Assembly: GCA_002320285.1 (NCBI GenBank)
Contig: DCKE01000005.1
Location: forward strand, 35,547-92,619
DNA from: Flavobacteriaceae bacterium UBA1682
Lineage (GTDB): Bacteria; Bacteroidota; Bacteroidia; Flavobacteriales; Flavobacteriaceae
Reading direction: 5' to 3'
Length of the DNA stretch: 57,073 nucleotides
Shown here: piece after piece, positions 1-10,200 of the stretch
Layout: the number at the start of each line of letters is the position of its first letter
Position numbering within the stretch: position 1 is the stretch's first letter
Position numbers and translations under genes: made by a program
Notes under the pieces: model-generated
Told to the model about the DNA's origin: nothing
What the model saw: only the letters and a program-made list of their open reading frames with translations
Databases searched by the model: none

Positions 1-210
1 GATACGCTGATACGCTGATGGGCGTATGGGCAAATAGGCTTTTTTATGCAGATACGCGGATACGCGGATACGCAAATGGGCAAATGGGCAAATGGGCGTA
101 TAGACAAATGAGCGTATAGACGAATGGGCGTATAGACAAATGGGCGTATAGACAAATGGGCGTATAGACGAATGGGCGTATAGACGAATGGGCGTATAGA
201 CGAATGGGCA
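1..210. repeat. Octanucleotide tandem-repeat array A (runs off left edge)
   Basis: The stretch is built almost wholly from 8-base words. It opens with GATACGCT twice, has GATACGCG/GATACGCA at 51-74, then AATGGGCA words at 75-90, then seven copies of a 16-base unit GGGCGTATAGAC(A/G)AAT at 94-205. The core ATACGC of the first block is the reverse complement of the GCGTAT core of the second, so the array is a direct repeat with inverted halves. It contains no open reading frame of interest and lies just past the ctaD terminator. The same words recur at 45831-45926. Function unknown. Confidence 0.9.
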
Positions 211-222
211 ATAACTAAAAAT

Positions 223-258
223 GACAAAAGCCACTTAAAAAATTAAGCAGCTTTTGTC
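223..258 (-). terminator. Hairpin downstream of ctaD
   Basis: A near-perfect inverted repeat (arms GACAAAAGC..CTTAA and its complement, with a TG/TG mismatch inside) lies 22 bases after the ctaD stop. The minus-strand transcript continues into a modest T-run. It is the likely end of the act-cta operon. Confidence 0.75.
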
Positions 259-279
259 TTTATATAAGTAAGATATGTT

Positions 280-2088
280 TTAGTGTTGTAATTCTTCTTC
301 ACCTTCTCTCATCGGTAAGTTTTGCGGAGCAAAATCTTCTTCGAAACCAGGTTTAGAATAATCATAAGGCCATCTGTATACTGTAGGCAATTCACCTGGC
401 CAGTTTCCATGGATATGTTCTACTGGAGTAGTCCATTCCAAAGTGTTTGATTTCCATGGGTTTTGTGAAGCTTTCTTACCGTAGAAAATACTAACGAAGA
501 AGTTCCATAAAAACACCAATTGGAAAGCTGCTCCAACAAGAGCGAAAACAGTAATAATAACATTCACATCAGCTAAATCATCAAATAAAGGGAAAGCTGT
601 ATTAGAATAGTAACGTCTTGGAAGACCTGCCATTCCGATAAAGTGCATTGGGAAGAAAACTCCGTACGCACAAACCGCTGTTACCCAGAAGTGAATATAA
701 CCTAAGTTCTTGCTCATCATTCTACCAAACATTTTAGGGAACCAGTGGTAAATACCAGCAAACATTCCATAAAGTGCCGATATACCCATCACTAAGTGAA
801 AGTGAGCAATAACGAAATACGTATCGTGAACGTTGATATCCAAAGTACTATCTCCTAAGATGATTCCCGTTAAACCTCCAGTGATGAAAGTAGAAACGAA
901 ACCGATACAGAAAAGCATACCTGGATTCATTTGTAAGTTACCTTTCCAAAGCGTCGTGATGTAGTTAAATGCTTTTACAGCAGAAGGAATCGCAATTAAA
1001 AGGGTTGTAAAAGTAAATACAGAACCTAAGAAAGGATTCATTCCCGATACGAACATATGGTGACCCCAAACGATCGTAGAAAGAAAAGCAATAGCTAAAA
1101 TCGAAGCGATCATCGCACGGTATCCAAAAATTGGTTTACGCGCATTAGTAGAGATAACTTCAGAAGTAATTCCCATCGCTGGTAAAATTACGATATAAAC
1201 TTCAGGGTGACCTAAGAACCAGAATAAATGTTCAAAAAGAACTGGGGATCCACCTTGGTAATGCAATACCTCTCCTGCTAAATAAATATCAGATAAGAAG
1301 AAAGACGTACCAAAACTTCTATCAAAAATCAACAATAAAGCTGCTGATAAAAGAACCGGGAAAGAAACGATACCGATGATAGCTGTAACAAATAATGCCC
1401 AAACCGAAAGCGGCAATCTAGTCATAGACATCCCTTTAGTTCTCAAGTTGATTACAGTCGCTACATAGTTCAAAGACCCCATTAACGACGAGGCAATAAA
1501 AATAGCCATCGAAATCAACCACATGGTCATACCGGTACCAGAACCTGGAATAGCCTGAGGCAAGGCACTTAAAGGAGGATAAATTGTCCAACCTGCAGAA
1601 GCTGGCCCAGACTCCACGAATAATGAAAGAATCATTATTAAAGAAGAGATAAAGAACAACCAATAAGAAACCATGTTTAAGAAACCTGACGCCATATCTC
1701 TAGCTCCAATCTGTAATGGAATTAAAAGATTACTAAAGGTTCCACTCAAACCTGCGGTTAAAACAAAGAATACCATGATACTACCGTGCATCGTAACCAA
1801 TGCTAAGTAAACATCGTTTTTCATAACTCCATCTGGAGCAAATTTATCACCTAACAACCAGTTGAAAATCTTGAAAGATTCATCCGGCCAAGCGATTTGC
1901 ATTCTAAATAAAAGAGACATTGCCACACCGACAATTCCCATAATAATTCCAGTAATCAAATACTGTTTAGCAATCATTTTGTGATCTAAACTAAACACAT
2001 ATTTGGTAAAGAAATTACCTTTATCGTGGTGATCGTGATCGTGGTCGTGTTCGTGACCATTTGTTATTTCGTGTCCTACTGCTGACAT
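280..2088 (-). CDS. ctaD: Cytochrome c oxidase subunit I (heme-copper oxidase catalytic subunit)
   Basis: This is the catalytic subunit of an aa3-type oxidase. It reduces O2 to water and pumps protons in the inner membrane. The 602-residue protein has about 12 membrane helices. Family motifs are present: the GHPEVY helix VI segment with the CuB-ligand histidine and conserved glutamate near residue 290, the HH pair in WGHHMF, and HFHLVMG carrying the helix X heme ligands. Residues 11-23 form a His/Asp run (HEHDHDHDHHD) ahead of the first helix, which is not part of the core fold. It is the last gene of the operon, 33 bases after ctaC. Identification as subunit I is secure. Confidence 0.97.
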   Translation of the reverse strand: MSAVGHEITNGHEHDHDHDHHDKGNFFTKYVFSLDHKMIAKQYLITGIIMGIVGVAMSLLFRMQIAWPDESFKIFNWLLGDKFAPDGVMKNDVYLALVTMHGSIMVFFVLTAGLSGTFSNLLIPLQIGARDMASGFLNMVSYWLFFISSLIMILSLFVESGPASAGWTIYPPLSALPQAIPGSGTGMTMWLISMAIFIASSLMGSLNYVATVINLRTKGMSMTRLPLSVWALFVTAIIGIVSFPVLLSAALLLIFDRSFGTSFFLSDIYLAGEVLHYQGGSPVLFEHLFWFLGHPEVYIVILPAMGITSEVISTNARKPIFGYRAMIASILAIAFLSTIVWGHHMFVSGMNPFLGSVFTFTTLLIAIPSAVKAFNYITTLWKGNLQMNPGMLFCIGFVSTFITGGLTGIILGDSTLDINVHDTYFVIAHFHLVMGISALYGMFAGIYHWFPKMFGRMMSKNLGYIHFWVTAVCAYGVFFPMHFIGMAGLPRRYYSNTAFPLFDDLADVNVIITVFALVGAAFQLVFLWNFFVSIFYGKKASQNPWKSNTLEWTTPVEHIHGNWPGELPTVYRWPYDYSKPGFEEDFAPQNLPMREGEEELQH

Positions 2089-2121
2089 AGTATAATTTTT
2101 TGAATAGATAAAACGTGAGAA

Positions 2122-3303
2122 TTATTTAATTCTGTGAGCTATAGCTGTTGAATCTACAACAGTTTCAGCATCAGGCTTAGCTGTTTCTACAGGAACTTTT
2201 GGAGCTGCTGCTTCCAATGCTGCTGCTTTTTCAGCCTTAACTTGATCACCTAATGTTGGCAATTCTTTCAACCATTTATTAAATTGTTCCTCAGTTTCAA
2301 CTACAATCTTAATTTGCATGTTGTAGTGAGAAGCACCACAAATTTTATTACAAAGTAACAAATAATCAAAAGTATAAGGATCTAAGGCCTCTTTACCTTC
2401 AGCGATTAAAGCTTTACTTTTTTCTCCTCTGATTTTATTAATATTATTTACTTTCTTAACAATTTCAGCTCTTTCACGCATTTCTGCAGTAGTCACTGAA
2501 GGAGTTAAAGCAAATTGAGTTACCATACCTGGAACACAGTTCATCTGTGCTCTAAAGTGAGGCATATAAGCAGAGTGAAGTACATCTTGTGAACGCATTT
2601 TCATCACTACTTTTTTACCTACCGGTAAATGCAATTCCTTAGCCATCATATCATCTTGAGCATTCGGGTCAGACATATCTACCCCTACTACGTTGATTCC
2701 TTCAATATAACGAACGTTTGCTTTTCCAAGCGTGTTGTCTTTTCCAGAATAACGAATATCCCAACTAAATTGTTTAGCGTAAACTTCTACATAAATCACC
2801 TCTTCTTCTTCATCGACAAACATGATGTCGTTCCAAGCGTACAATCCATATAAAATCAAACCAGACAATACAATTACTGGTATGATAGTCCATACAGCTT
2901 CTAACTTATCGTTGTCCGAAAAATAAAGAGCCACATTTCCTTTTTTACCTCTATAACGGAAAGCAAAATAATGTAATAAAGCTTGCGTAATAATTTGAAC
3001 GATGAAAATCAAAATCATTGAAATCCACATTAAATTATCCACGTGTACTCCGTGTTCAGACGCGGAATTATCCATTAAGGGAAGATCACCGTAGTAATAC
3101 AAACAATAGATGGTTATAACATAAATAAATGCTAAAAATCCGAAAGATAAATATCCATTGATATTATTGTCTTTATCTGTAGCGATCTCTGAATCTGCAT
3201 CGTTTGAAGAGCTTCCGATCTGCGTTAGGTCAAATATTTTAGTCAATTGCCAAACAGCAATTCCTAACAATATTACAACGGCTAATATTAATAAACTAGT
3301 CAT
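2122..3303 (-). CDS. ctaC: Cytochrome c oxidase subunit II (CuA subunit)
   Basis: This subunit accepts electrons from cytochrome c at its binuclear CuA site and passes them to subunit I. The 393-residue protein has an N-terminal membrane segment, further helices around residues 50-75, 90-120 and 140-160, and a cupredoxin domain ending in the CuA loop CNKICGASHYNM from residue 318. The two Cys, the His and the Met are intact. The position usually held by Glu in C-x-E-x-C is Lys here. An Ala/Pro/Glu-rich tail of about 60 residues follows. The leading hydrophobic segment and long spacer make it longer than a typical subunit II. It lies 19 bases after actF. Confidence 0.96.
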   Translation of the reverse strand: MTSLLILAVVILLGIAVWQLTKIFDLTQIGSSSNDADSEIATDKDNNINGYLSFGFLAFIYVITIYCLYYYGDLPLMDNSASEHGVHVDNLMWISMILIFIVQIITQALLHYFAFRYRGKKGNVALYFSDNDKLEAVWTIIPVIVLSGLILYGLYAWNDIMFVDEEEEVIYVEVYAKQFSWDIRYSGKDNTLGKANVRYIEGINVVGVDMSDPNAQDDMMAKELHLPVGKKVVMKMRSQDVLHSAYMPHFRAQMNCVPGMVTQFALTPSVTTAEMRERAEIVKKVNNINKIRGEKSKALIAEGKEALDPYTFDYLLLCNKICGASHYNMQIKIVVETEEQFNKWLKELPTLGDQVKAEKAAALEAAAPKVPVETAKPDAETVVDSTAIAHRIK

Positions 3304-3322
3304 TTGTTTATTACTTTAAATA

Positions 3323-4639
3323 TTAATAATGAAAATGTTTACTCTCTTCAATCAAAGGATTGCCTTTAGCTAACAACGGTGCTTTTGCAAGAGCCGTGAA
3401 AACAACAAAGATAAACAAACCTGCAAAGAATAAAAGCGATGCGATCTCAGATACTCCAATAAACCAAGAACCACCAACGGTACCAGGCATAATCATATTG
3501 AAGAAATCTAAATAATGTCCTACTACGATCAAAGAACCAGCCATAACAATAATCCAAGTCAATCGTTTGAAATCCGTATTGATTAACAACAACAAAGGAA
3601 GTACAAAGTTAAGAACTAACATACCAAAGAACGGTAATTTATATTCTTGAATTCTAAAGATAAAGTAGGTAACCTCCTCTGGAATATTAGAATACCACAT
3701 CAACATAAATTGAGAGAACCATAAGTAAGTCCAAAAGATACTGATACCGAACATGAATTTAGCCAAATCGTGGATATGACTTGTATTTACATATTCTAAA
3801 AGACCTTTAGATTTTAAGTATAAAGTTACGAAGGCAATAATAGTAATACCAGTTACAAAGAAACTAGCGAATACATACCATCCGAATAGGGTGCTATACC
3901 AGTGTGTATCGATAGACATGATCCAGTCCCAAGACATGATCGATTCTGTAACGATAAAAAACACTAGGAAAGCAGCAGATATTTTAAAGTTCTTTTTGTA
4001 GTAACGCAAGTCGTTAGTTTCATCAAGAGCTAAAGAATTTTTAACTGCATAGTGTCTATATAAGTTCCAACCAGCCAAGAACACTACTGCTCTAATCAGG
4101 AAGAAAGGAACATTTAAAAAGCCTGTTTTACCTTGGATAATAGGATCATTGGCAACAACCTCTGGATCCATCCAGATAAACAAGTGATTTAAATTCATAG
4201 TAGACAAAACCAATAATATAAAGAAGATGATAGATCCTGGCAATAAATACGCCGTGATACCTTCCATAACTCTAAATAATACTGGTGACCATCCTGCTTG
4301 TGCAGCATATTGAATGGCGTAGAATGCTAAAACCCCTAAGGAGATCAACATAAAGAAAATACAAGCAATGTATAACGCTGCCCATGGTTTGTTTTGCATT
4401 TGTTGCAGAACGTGCTCCAAGTGATGTTGATGTTCTGCATGTTCAGCGGCACTCAATTCAGCGTGATGACCTGCATCTGCAGCTACATCATGAGCTCCTC
4501 CATGGTGCTGTTCTGTTAAAATACGCTCGACGTCATTAACCGTTTTTGGTGCACTGATAAACCCATAAACGATTCCTATCAATCCTAAGATCATTAGAAT
4601 CATTGCAAAGGTTTTCAATCTTTTTGAAAATGTGTACAT
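3323..4639 (-). CDS. actF: Alternative complex III subunit ActF (NrfD-like membrane quinol subunit)
   Basis: ActF is one of two polytopic PsrC/NrfD-related membrane subunits of alternative complex III, the Bacteroidota stand-in for the bc1 complex. The 438 residues contain about ten hydrophobic helices. After the first helix comes a His-rich periplasmic-side loop at about residues 44-75 (HHGGAH, GHHAE, HAEHQHHLEH), absent from the core family fold. It sits between actE and ctaC in the standard act order. Its function is inferred from family and neighbours. Confidence 0.92.
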   Translation of the reverse strand: MYTFSKRLKTFAMILMILGLIGIVYGFISAPKTVNDVERILTEQHHGGAHDVAADAGHHAELSAAEHAEHQHHLEHVLQQMQNKPWAALYIACIFFMLISLGVLAFYAIQYAAQAGWSPVLFRVMEGITAYLLPGSIIFFILLVLSTMNLNHLFIWMDPEVVANDPIIQGKTGFLNVPFFLIRAVVFLAGWNLYRHYAVKNSLALDETNDLRYYKKNFKISAAFLVFFIVTESIMSWDWIMSIDTHWYSTLFGWYVFASFFVTGITIIAFVTLYLKSKGLLEYVNTSHIHDLAKFMFGISIFWTYLWFSQFMLMWYSNIPEEVTYFIFRIQEYKLPFFGMLVLNFVLPLLLLINTDFKRLTWIIVMAGSLIVVGHYLDFFNMIMPGTVGGSWFIGVSEIASLLFFAGLFIFVVFTALAKAPLLAKGNPLIEESKHFHY

Positions 4640-4665
4640 ATCTAAACTTCAAATAAGTTTTACAA

Positions 4666-5211
4666 TTATAATTCTGATTTCAATTTCAACACGTAATCTG
4701 AAACCAACCAACGTTCATGTTGGTTCAATTGGTTTGCATGCGATCCCATGGAATTCAATCCATAAGTAATCACGTGGAATATACCTCCTTCAGTTAATTC
4801 ACGATCAGCGTAACTAGGAACTCCAAGAAATTTCTCTCTCTTAACCAAGTTCCCTTTTCCATCACCTTTATCGCCGTGACAAACACCGCAATAAATTGTA
4901 AACAACTCTTTCCCTTTACCATTCGCTCTTTCAGCTTCTGTCAAAGGCGATTTATTATTGGCTTTTGCCGCTTCTAAACCTTCCGTTGTATTTGCGTACT
5001 CATAAGGCTCAAAACCACGAGGCACAGAGTGCTCAGCAGGTAATTGACCTTCTTTACCGTTTTTAAAAGCTGTTGATTCTGAATATGTTTCGTAAGCTAC
5101 TGATTCATACATATTCGGAAAAAACTGGTAGTTGGGTCTTTCTTTATTAAAACAAGAAGTAGTCAATACAGAAACCCCTACTAAAGCTGCTATTTTGTAT
5201 ATAGTTTTCAT
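4666..5211 (-). CDS. actE: Alternative complex III subunit ActE, monoheme cytochrome c lipoprotein
   Basis: A lipoprotein signal (MKTIYK.. ending LTTSC) precedes a class I cytochrome c domain with the heme motif CGVCHGDKGDG in the second half. It is likely to carry electrons from ActA toward the oxidase at the periplasmic face. An upstream in-frame ATG at 5220 overlaps the actD stop by one base (TAATG). I chose the ATG at 5211 because the signal peptide then starts with MK, but translational coupling from 5220 is equally possible and adds only three residues. Confidence 0.92.
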   Translation of the reverse strand: MKTIYKIAALVGVSVLTTSCFNKERPNYQFFPNMYESVAYETYSESTAFKNGKEGQLPAEHSVPRGFEPYEYANTTEGLEAAKANNKSPLTEAERANGKGKELFTIYCGVCHGDKGDGKGNLVKREKFLGVPSYADRELTEGGIFHVITYGLNSMGSHANQLNQHERWLVSDYVLKLKSEL

Positions 5212-5219
5212 TTCTACCA

Positions 5220-5744
5220 TTATTCTTTATCGATTACTTTTACTTCTACCGCTCCAGTTTTTTTAAAGAACTCAACCGCTTCTTCTTCATTACCTTTTAA
5301 GGCAACTTCCATTAAGAAATGGTCGTCTGTAGTTCTAACATCTGGGTTTTCAGCTTCTTTAAAAGGCCATAATTTACTTCTCAAATAAAAAGTAATAACC
5401 ATTAAGTGGGCAGCAAAAAATACTGTCATCTCAAACATAATTGGCACGAAAGCCGGCATGTTTTGAATATAACTAAAACTTGGTTTTCCTCCGATATCTT
5501 GAGGCCAGTCTTCAATCATAATATAATTCATCAGGAACGTTGCAAAAGAAAGTCCCACTAATCCATATAAGAATGAAGCTATGGCAATTCTAGTAGGCGC
5601 TAAGCCCATAGCTTTGTCCAAACCGTGAACTGGAAAAGGTGTATAAACCTCTTCGATATGATGATGGGCAGCTCTAGTTTCAGCAACTGCGTGTAACAAA
5701 ACGTCATCATCATTATAAATCGCGTGTATAACTTTAGTACTCAT
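5220..5744 (-). CDS. actD: Alternative complex III subunit ActD (DUF3341)
   Basis: This 174-residue protein has a soluble N-terminal part and two hydrophobic helices at about residues 55-75 and 100-120, the pattern of the DUF3341/ActD family. ActD is a membrane-anchored structural subunit that carries no cofactor. It lies 6 bases downstream of actC, and its stop overlaps the possible actE start, so it is co-transcribed. Confidence 0.92.
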   Translation of the reverse strand: MSTKVIHAIYNDDDVLLHAVAETRAAHHHIEEVYTPFPVHGLDKAMGLAPTRIAIASFLYGLVGLSFATFLMNYIMIEDWPQDIGGKPSFSYIQNMPAFVPIMFEMTVFFAAHLMVITFYLRSKLWPFKEAENPDVRTTDDHFLMEVALKGNEEEAVEFFKKTGAVEVKVIDKE

Positions 5745-5750
5745 ACCGAA

Positions 5751-7163
5751 TTAATGATTTAAAGATTGATTGTTTTCGTGATTGGCGGCTCTTGCTCTTT
5801 TAAAATTATCACCAGATGATTTAAGAATCGTTTTCACCTCTGCTTGCGCAATTACCGGGAAACTTCTAGAATATAATAAGAAAAGTACAAAGAAAAATCC
5901 AATAGTTCCGATATAAATACCCGCATCTACAAAAGTAGGTTGGAACATCGTCCAAGAAGAAGGTAAGTAATCTCTGTGTAAAGACGTAACAATAATTACG
6001 AAACGCTCAAACCACATCCCTATGTTTACAATAATAGAGATAATGAAAGAAGCCATAATACTTGTTCTGATTTTCTTAAACCACATTACTTGTGGAGAAA
6101 TCACGTTACAAGTCATCATTAACCAATATGACCACCAGTAAGGTCCTGTTGCTCTATTCAAGAAAGCGTATTGCTCATACTCTACTCCAGAGTACCAAGC
6201 CACCCACAATTCCGTAATATAAGCTACCCCTACGATAGATCCTGTGATCATCACAACGATGTTCATCAATTCAATATGTTGTACGGTAATATAATCTTCT
6301 AGGTTAGACACCTTTCTCATAATGATCAACAAGGTATTTACCATTGCAAATCCAGAGAAAATCGCACCTGCCACGAAATATGGAGGCAAGATAGTCGTGT
6401 GCCATCCCGGTATAACAGAAGTAGCAAAGTCAAAAGATACAATGGTGTGTACCGAAAGTACCAATGGAGTTGCCAAACCGGCCAATACCAAAGAAACCTC
6501 TTCAAAACGTTGCCAGTCTTTAGCTCTACCGCTCCAACCGAAACTTAAAATAGAATAAATTCTCTTCGTAAATGGCGTGATAGCTCTATCTCTTAACATC
6601 GCGAAATCGGGTAATAAACCAGTCCACCAGAAAACTAATGATACCGATAGATACGTTGAAATCGCAAACACGTCCCAAAGTAATGGGGAGTTAAAGTTCA
6701 CCCATAATGATCCAAATTGATTTGGAATAGGTAATACCCAGTACGCCAACCAAGGGCGTCCCATGTGAATAATTGGGAATAAACCCGCTTGAACAACAGA
6801 GAAGATAGTCATGGCTTCCGCAGAACGGTTAATAGCCATTCTCCACTTCTGTCTGAATAGTAAAAGTACAGCAGAAATCAACGTTCCCGCGTGACCAATA
6901 CCTACCCACCAAACAAAGTTAGTAATATCCCAAGCCCATCCAACTGTTTTATTTAATCCCCACGTACCGATACCTGTACCGACAGTGTAAATCATACAAC
7001 CTACTCCCCAAAGAAAAGCAGCTAAAGCAATCGAAAAAACTATCCACCATTGTTTATTGGCTCTCCCCTCAACAGGTCTAGCCACATCAACTGTTATATC
7101 GTGATAAGATTTATCACCTATAACTAAAGGTTTTCTAATGGGTGCTTCGTAATGTGACGACAT
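5751..7163 (-). CDS. actC: Alternative complex III subunit ActC (NrfD/PsrC-like membrane subunit)
   Basis: ActC is the main quinol-binding membrane subunit, related to polysulfide reductase NrfD. The 470-residue sequence has about ten transmembrane helices and a soluble N-terminal segment (residues 1-40). Conserved features include the GIGHAGTLIS loop and the HTIVSFDFA segment typical of ActC. It precedes actD by 6 bases and follows actB by about 40. Annotation by family resemblance and operon order is firm. Confidence 0.94.
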   Translation of the reverse strand: MSSHYEAPIRKPLVIGDKSYHDITVDVARPVEGRANKQWWIVFSIALAAFLWGVGCMIYTVGTGIGTWGLNKTVGWAWDITNFVWWVGIGHAGTLISAVLLLFRQKWRMAINRSAEAMTIFSVVQAGLFPIIHMGRPWLAYWVLPIPNQFGSLWVNFNSPLLWDVFAISTYLSVSLVFWWTGLLPDFAMLRDRAITPFTKRIYSILSFGWSGRAKDWQRFEEVSLVLAGLATPLVLSVHTIVSFDFATSVIPGWHTTILPPYFVAGAIFSGFAMVNTLLIIMRKVSNLEDYITVQHIELMNIVVMITGSIVGVAYITELWVAWYSGVEYEQYAFLNRATGPYWWSYWLMMTCNVISPQVMWFKKIRTSIMASFIISIIVNIGMWFERFVIIVTSLHRDYLPSSWTMFQPTFVDAGIYIGTIGFFFVLFLLYSRSFPVIAQAEVKTILKSSGDNFKRARAANHENNQSLNH

Positions 7164-7201
7164 AATCCTTTATAAGTTTCTTAATTAATAATTAGTTATT
7201 T

Positions 7202-10200
7202 TTAGTTATTTCTAACTTTTACGTGATAAAACACGTTTGGTTTTGTTCCAATATGCTCCAACAAATGATACATTCTATCATCCTCAACTAATTTAGCTAC
7301 TACGGATTCTTTGTCGTTAACGTCACCGAATACCATTGAACCACTAGAACAAGCTGCAGAACAAGCCGTTTGGAATTCATCCTTACTTACTGCTCTACCC
7401 TCTCTCTTGGCAGTTAAAATTGTTGCTTGAGTCATTTGGATACACATAGAACATTTCTCCATAACCCCACGTGAACGAACATTGACATCTGGATTTAACA
7501 CCATACGACCTAAATCATCATTCATGTGATAGTCAAACTCGCTATTTTTATTATATAAGAACCAGTTAAAACGTCTTACTTTATAAGGACAGTTATTCGC
7601 ACAATATCTTGTACCCACACAACGGTTGTACGCCATGTGATTTTGACCTTGACGTCCGTGTGATGTTGCCGCTACTGGACAAACTGTCTCACATGGAGCA
7701 TGGTTACAGTGCTGACACATTACCGGTTGGAAAACCACTTGTGGATTATCAGCCGATTCTTCAAGACCTTTGAAAGTATTGAAATTCTCAGTGAAACCTT
7801 TAGCATTTACCTTCACCTCTACATCCCCTGCGAACGTATCTTCAGAAGAATAGTAACGGTCAATACGCAACCAGTGCATATCTCTACTTCTGCGGATTTC
7901 TGATTTACCAACAACCGGAACGTTGTTTTCAGCGTGACATGCTATAACACAAGCCCCACATCCAGTACAAGAATTCAAGTCAATCGACAAATTAAAATGG
8001 TGTCCAACACTACGGTCAAACGACTCCCAAATATCTACAGAACTAGCCGGTACAGATTGGTGATCTAAGGAAACCATTGGAATGATATTCCAATCCCTAA
8101 CGTCTTTAGAGTTAAACACCTCTAGAGTAGTTTCTTTAATAATATCACCTCTTCCCATTAAGGTATTCTGCAACTGAACACAAGCAAACTCGTGATCACC
8201 TTTAGTTTTCTCAATAGTAACAGTCTGAACCGTATTAAAATCATTATACAATTGGTAAGCATTAACACCTACCTGCATTTCTTCTTTCATCGCCGCTTTA
8301 CGACCGTAACCGAAAGATAAACCTACCGTTCCAACAGCCTGACCTGGTTGAATCAATACCGGAACATTTTCCAAAGTCACACCATTGACCTTGATCGATA
8401 CATAACTTCCGTTAAGACCACCATTGGCAACGTGATAATTTTTAAGATCTAAAGAAGCTGCGTCTGACTTAGAAACCGTCAGATAGTTATCCCAAGATAC
8501 GCGAGTCAATGGATCTGGAAACTCTTGCAACCAAGGATTGTTTGCCTGTTGTCCGTCACCCATTCCAGTTTTGGTATACAATACCAATTCCAGACCTGCC
8601 GCTTTTTTAGTCTGACCTAAAGTCGCTGCAGCTGATGCATAGTCATATCCTGCATTTTGTTCGTTTGATGCTGCAAATTCTGCAAAACCATCATGAACTA
8701 ATTTATTCCAACTTACCCCTTCTAATACAGAACCTCCAACAGTTTTTAAATAGTCGTAATAAGCAGTAGTTCTACCGTTCCAAACCAACAAAGCCTCTTG
8801 CAATTGTTTTGTATCAAATAACGGACGAATCGTCGGTTGCACTACACTGTAGTGTCCTTTGCGAATCATAACATCACCCCAAGATTCTAAGTAATGAGGC
8901 AAAGCCGCTGCAATAGTAGTATGTAAAGCTGTTTCATCCTCTTTCATCGAGAATGCCACAGATGTTTTAACCTTTTTAAGTCCCTCTTCGAATGCTGTTG
9001 CATTTGGCAACGTGTAAACCGGGTTCACCCCACTCATGATCAAGGTGTGAATCGCACCCGCATTCATGTCTTTTACCAATTGCGCAACTTCTGCAGCATT
9101 ACCTTTACGAACATATTTTGGTTTTGATGGCATAAATGCTTTAGAACCCAAAGCTTGGTTAATAGCAAACACCAATAACTGAGCATTTACATCTTCCAAT
9201 CCTGAAACCAAAACTCCACCAGCACCAGCTGCTTTTAATTGTTTTGCAGCAATTTCAATTTCTTTATCTCTTGCAGTAGCTGCAGTTGAAACAGCACCAC
9301 CAACGATCGCATTGTAAATCTTAACTAACGCTAATTTTTGTTCTGCTACCGTTAAAGAAATTCTCTTATCTGCATTAGCTCCCGACAAAGACATATTAGC
9401 CTCTATCTGAATATGCTTAGACATTTTACCGTTTTTCGGAACCCTCTTCATTGCATAAGCAGCGTCATAGCCACCACCTTGCCAGTCTCCCAACAAGTCA
9501 GCTCCTACAGAAAGTATTAAATCTGCCTGACCAAAATCATAATCAGCCAAGGCGCGCTCTCCGTAAACTTTTTGATAAGCATCTAATGCCGCCGTTGAAG
9601 AAACCGCATCATAAATGATGTGTTTAGCAGAAGGGTTTAAAGTCAAAAACTCAGCAATCAATCTATCCGTAGATGGACTAGCCATAGTATTGGTCAATAA
9701 AACAATTTTTGCTCCTGTAGTTTTTGCATCTTCTAAACTCGCTGTGATTTTAGAATTTACCGCCTTCCAAGAAGCCGCCTTACCTTCAATTTTCGGTTGC
9801 TTTAAACGAAGATTATCATAAAGAGACAATACCGACGCATGCACACGAGCATTAGCTCCTGACAATGCGTTAGACAAATTATTATTTTCTACTTTAATCG
9901 GACGCCCTTCACGGGTTTTAACTAAAATATTAGTAAAATCAAAACCATCAGCAATTGTAGTAGCATAAAAATCTGCAACTCCCGGAATAATTTCTTCCGG
10001 CTGAACAACATAAGGAATCGACTTAATAACTGGTCCTTCACAAGCTGCTAAAGAAGCTGCTGCTGTAGAAAAACCAACGTATTTCAAAAAGTCCCGACGA
10101 GTAGTTGATGAAGTCGACAAAGTATCTTTATCTCCAAGAAATTCATCTGTAGGAATTTCTTCAACAAACTCATTGTTTCTTAGCGTCTCAACAATAGAAC

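Noticed and set aside
1..210. CRISPR array
   Set aside because: Units are 8 or 16 bases with no unique spacers, and there are no cas genes in the window.
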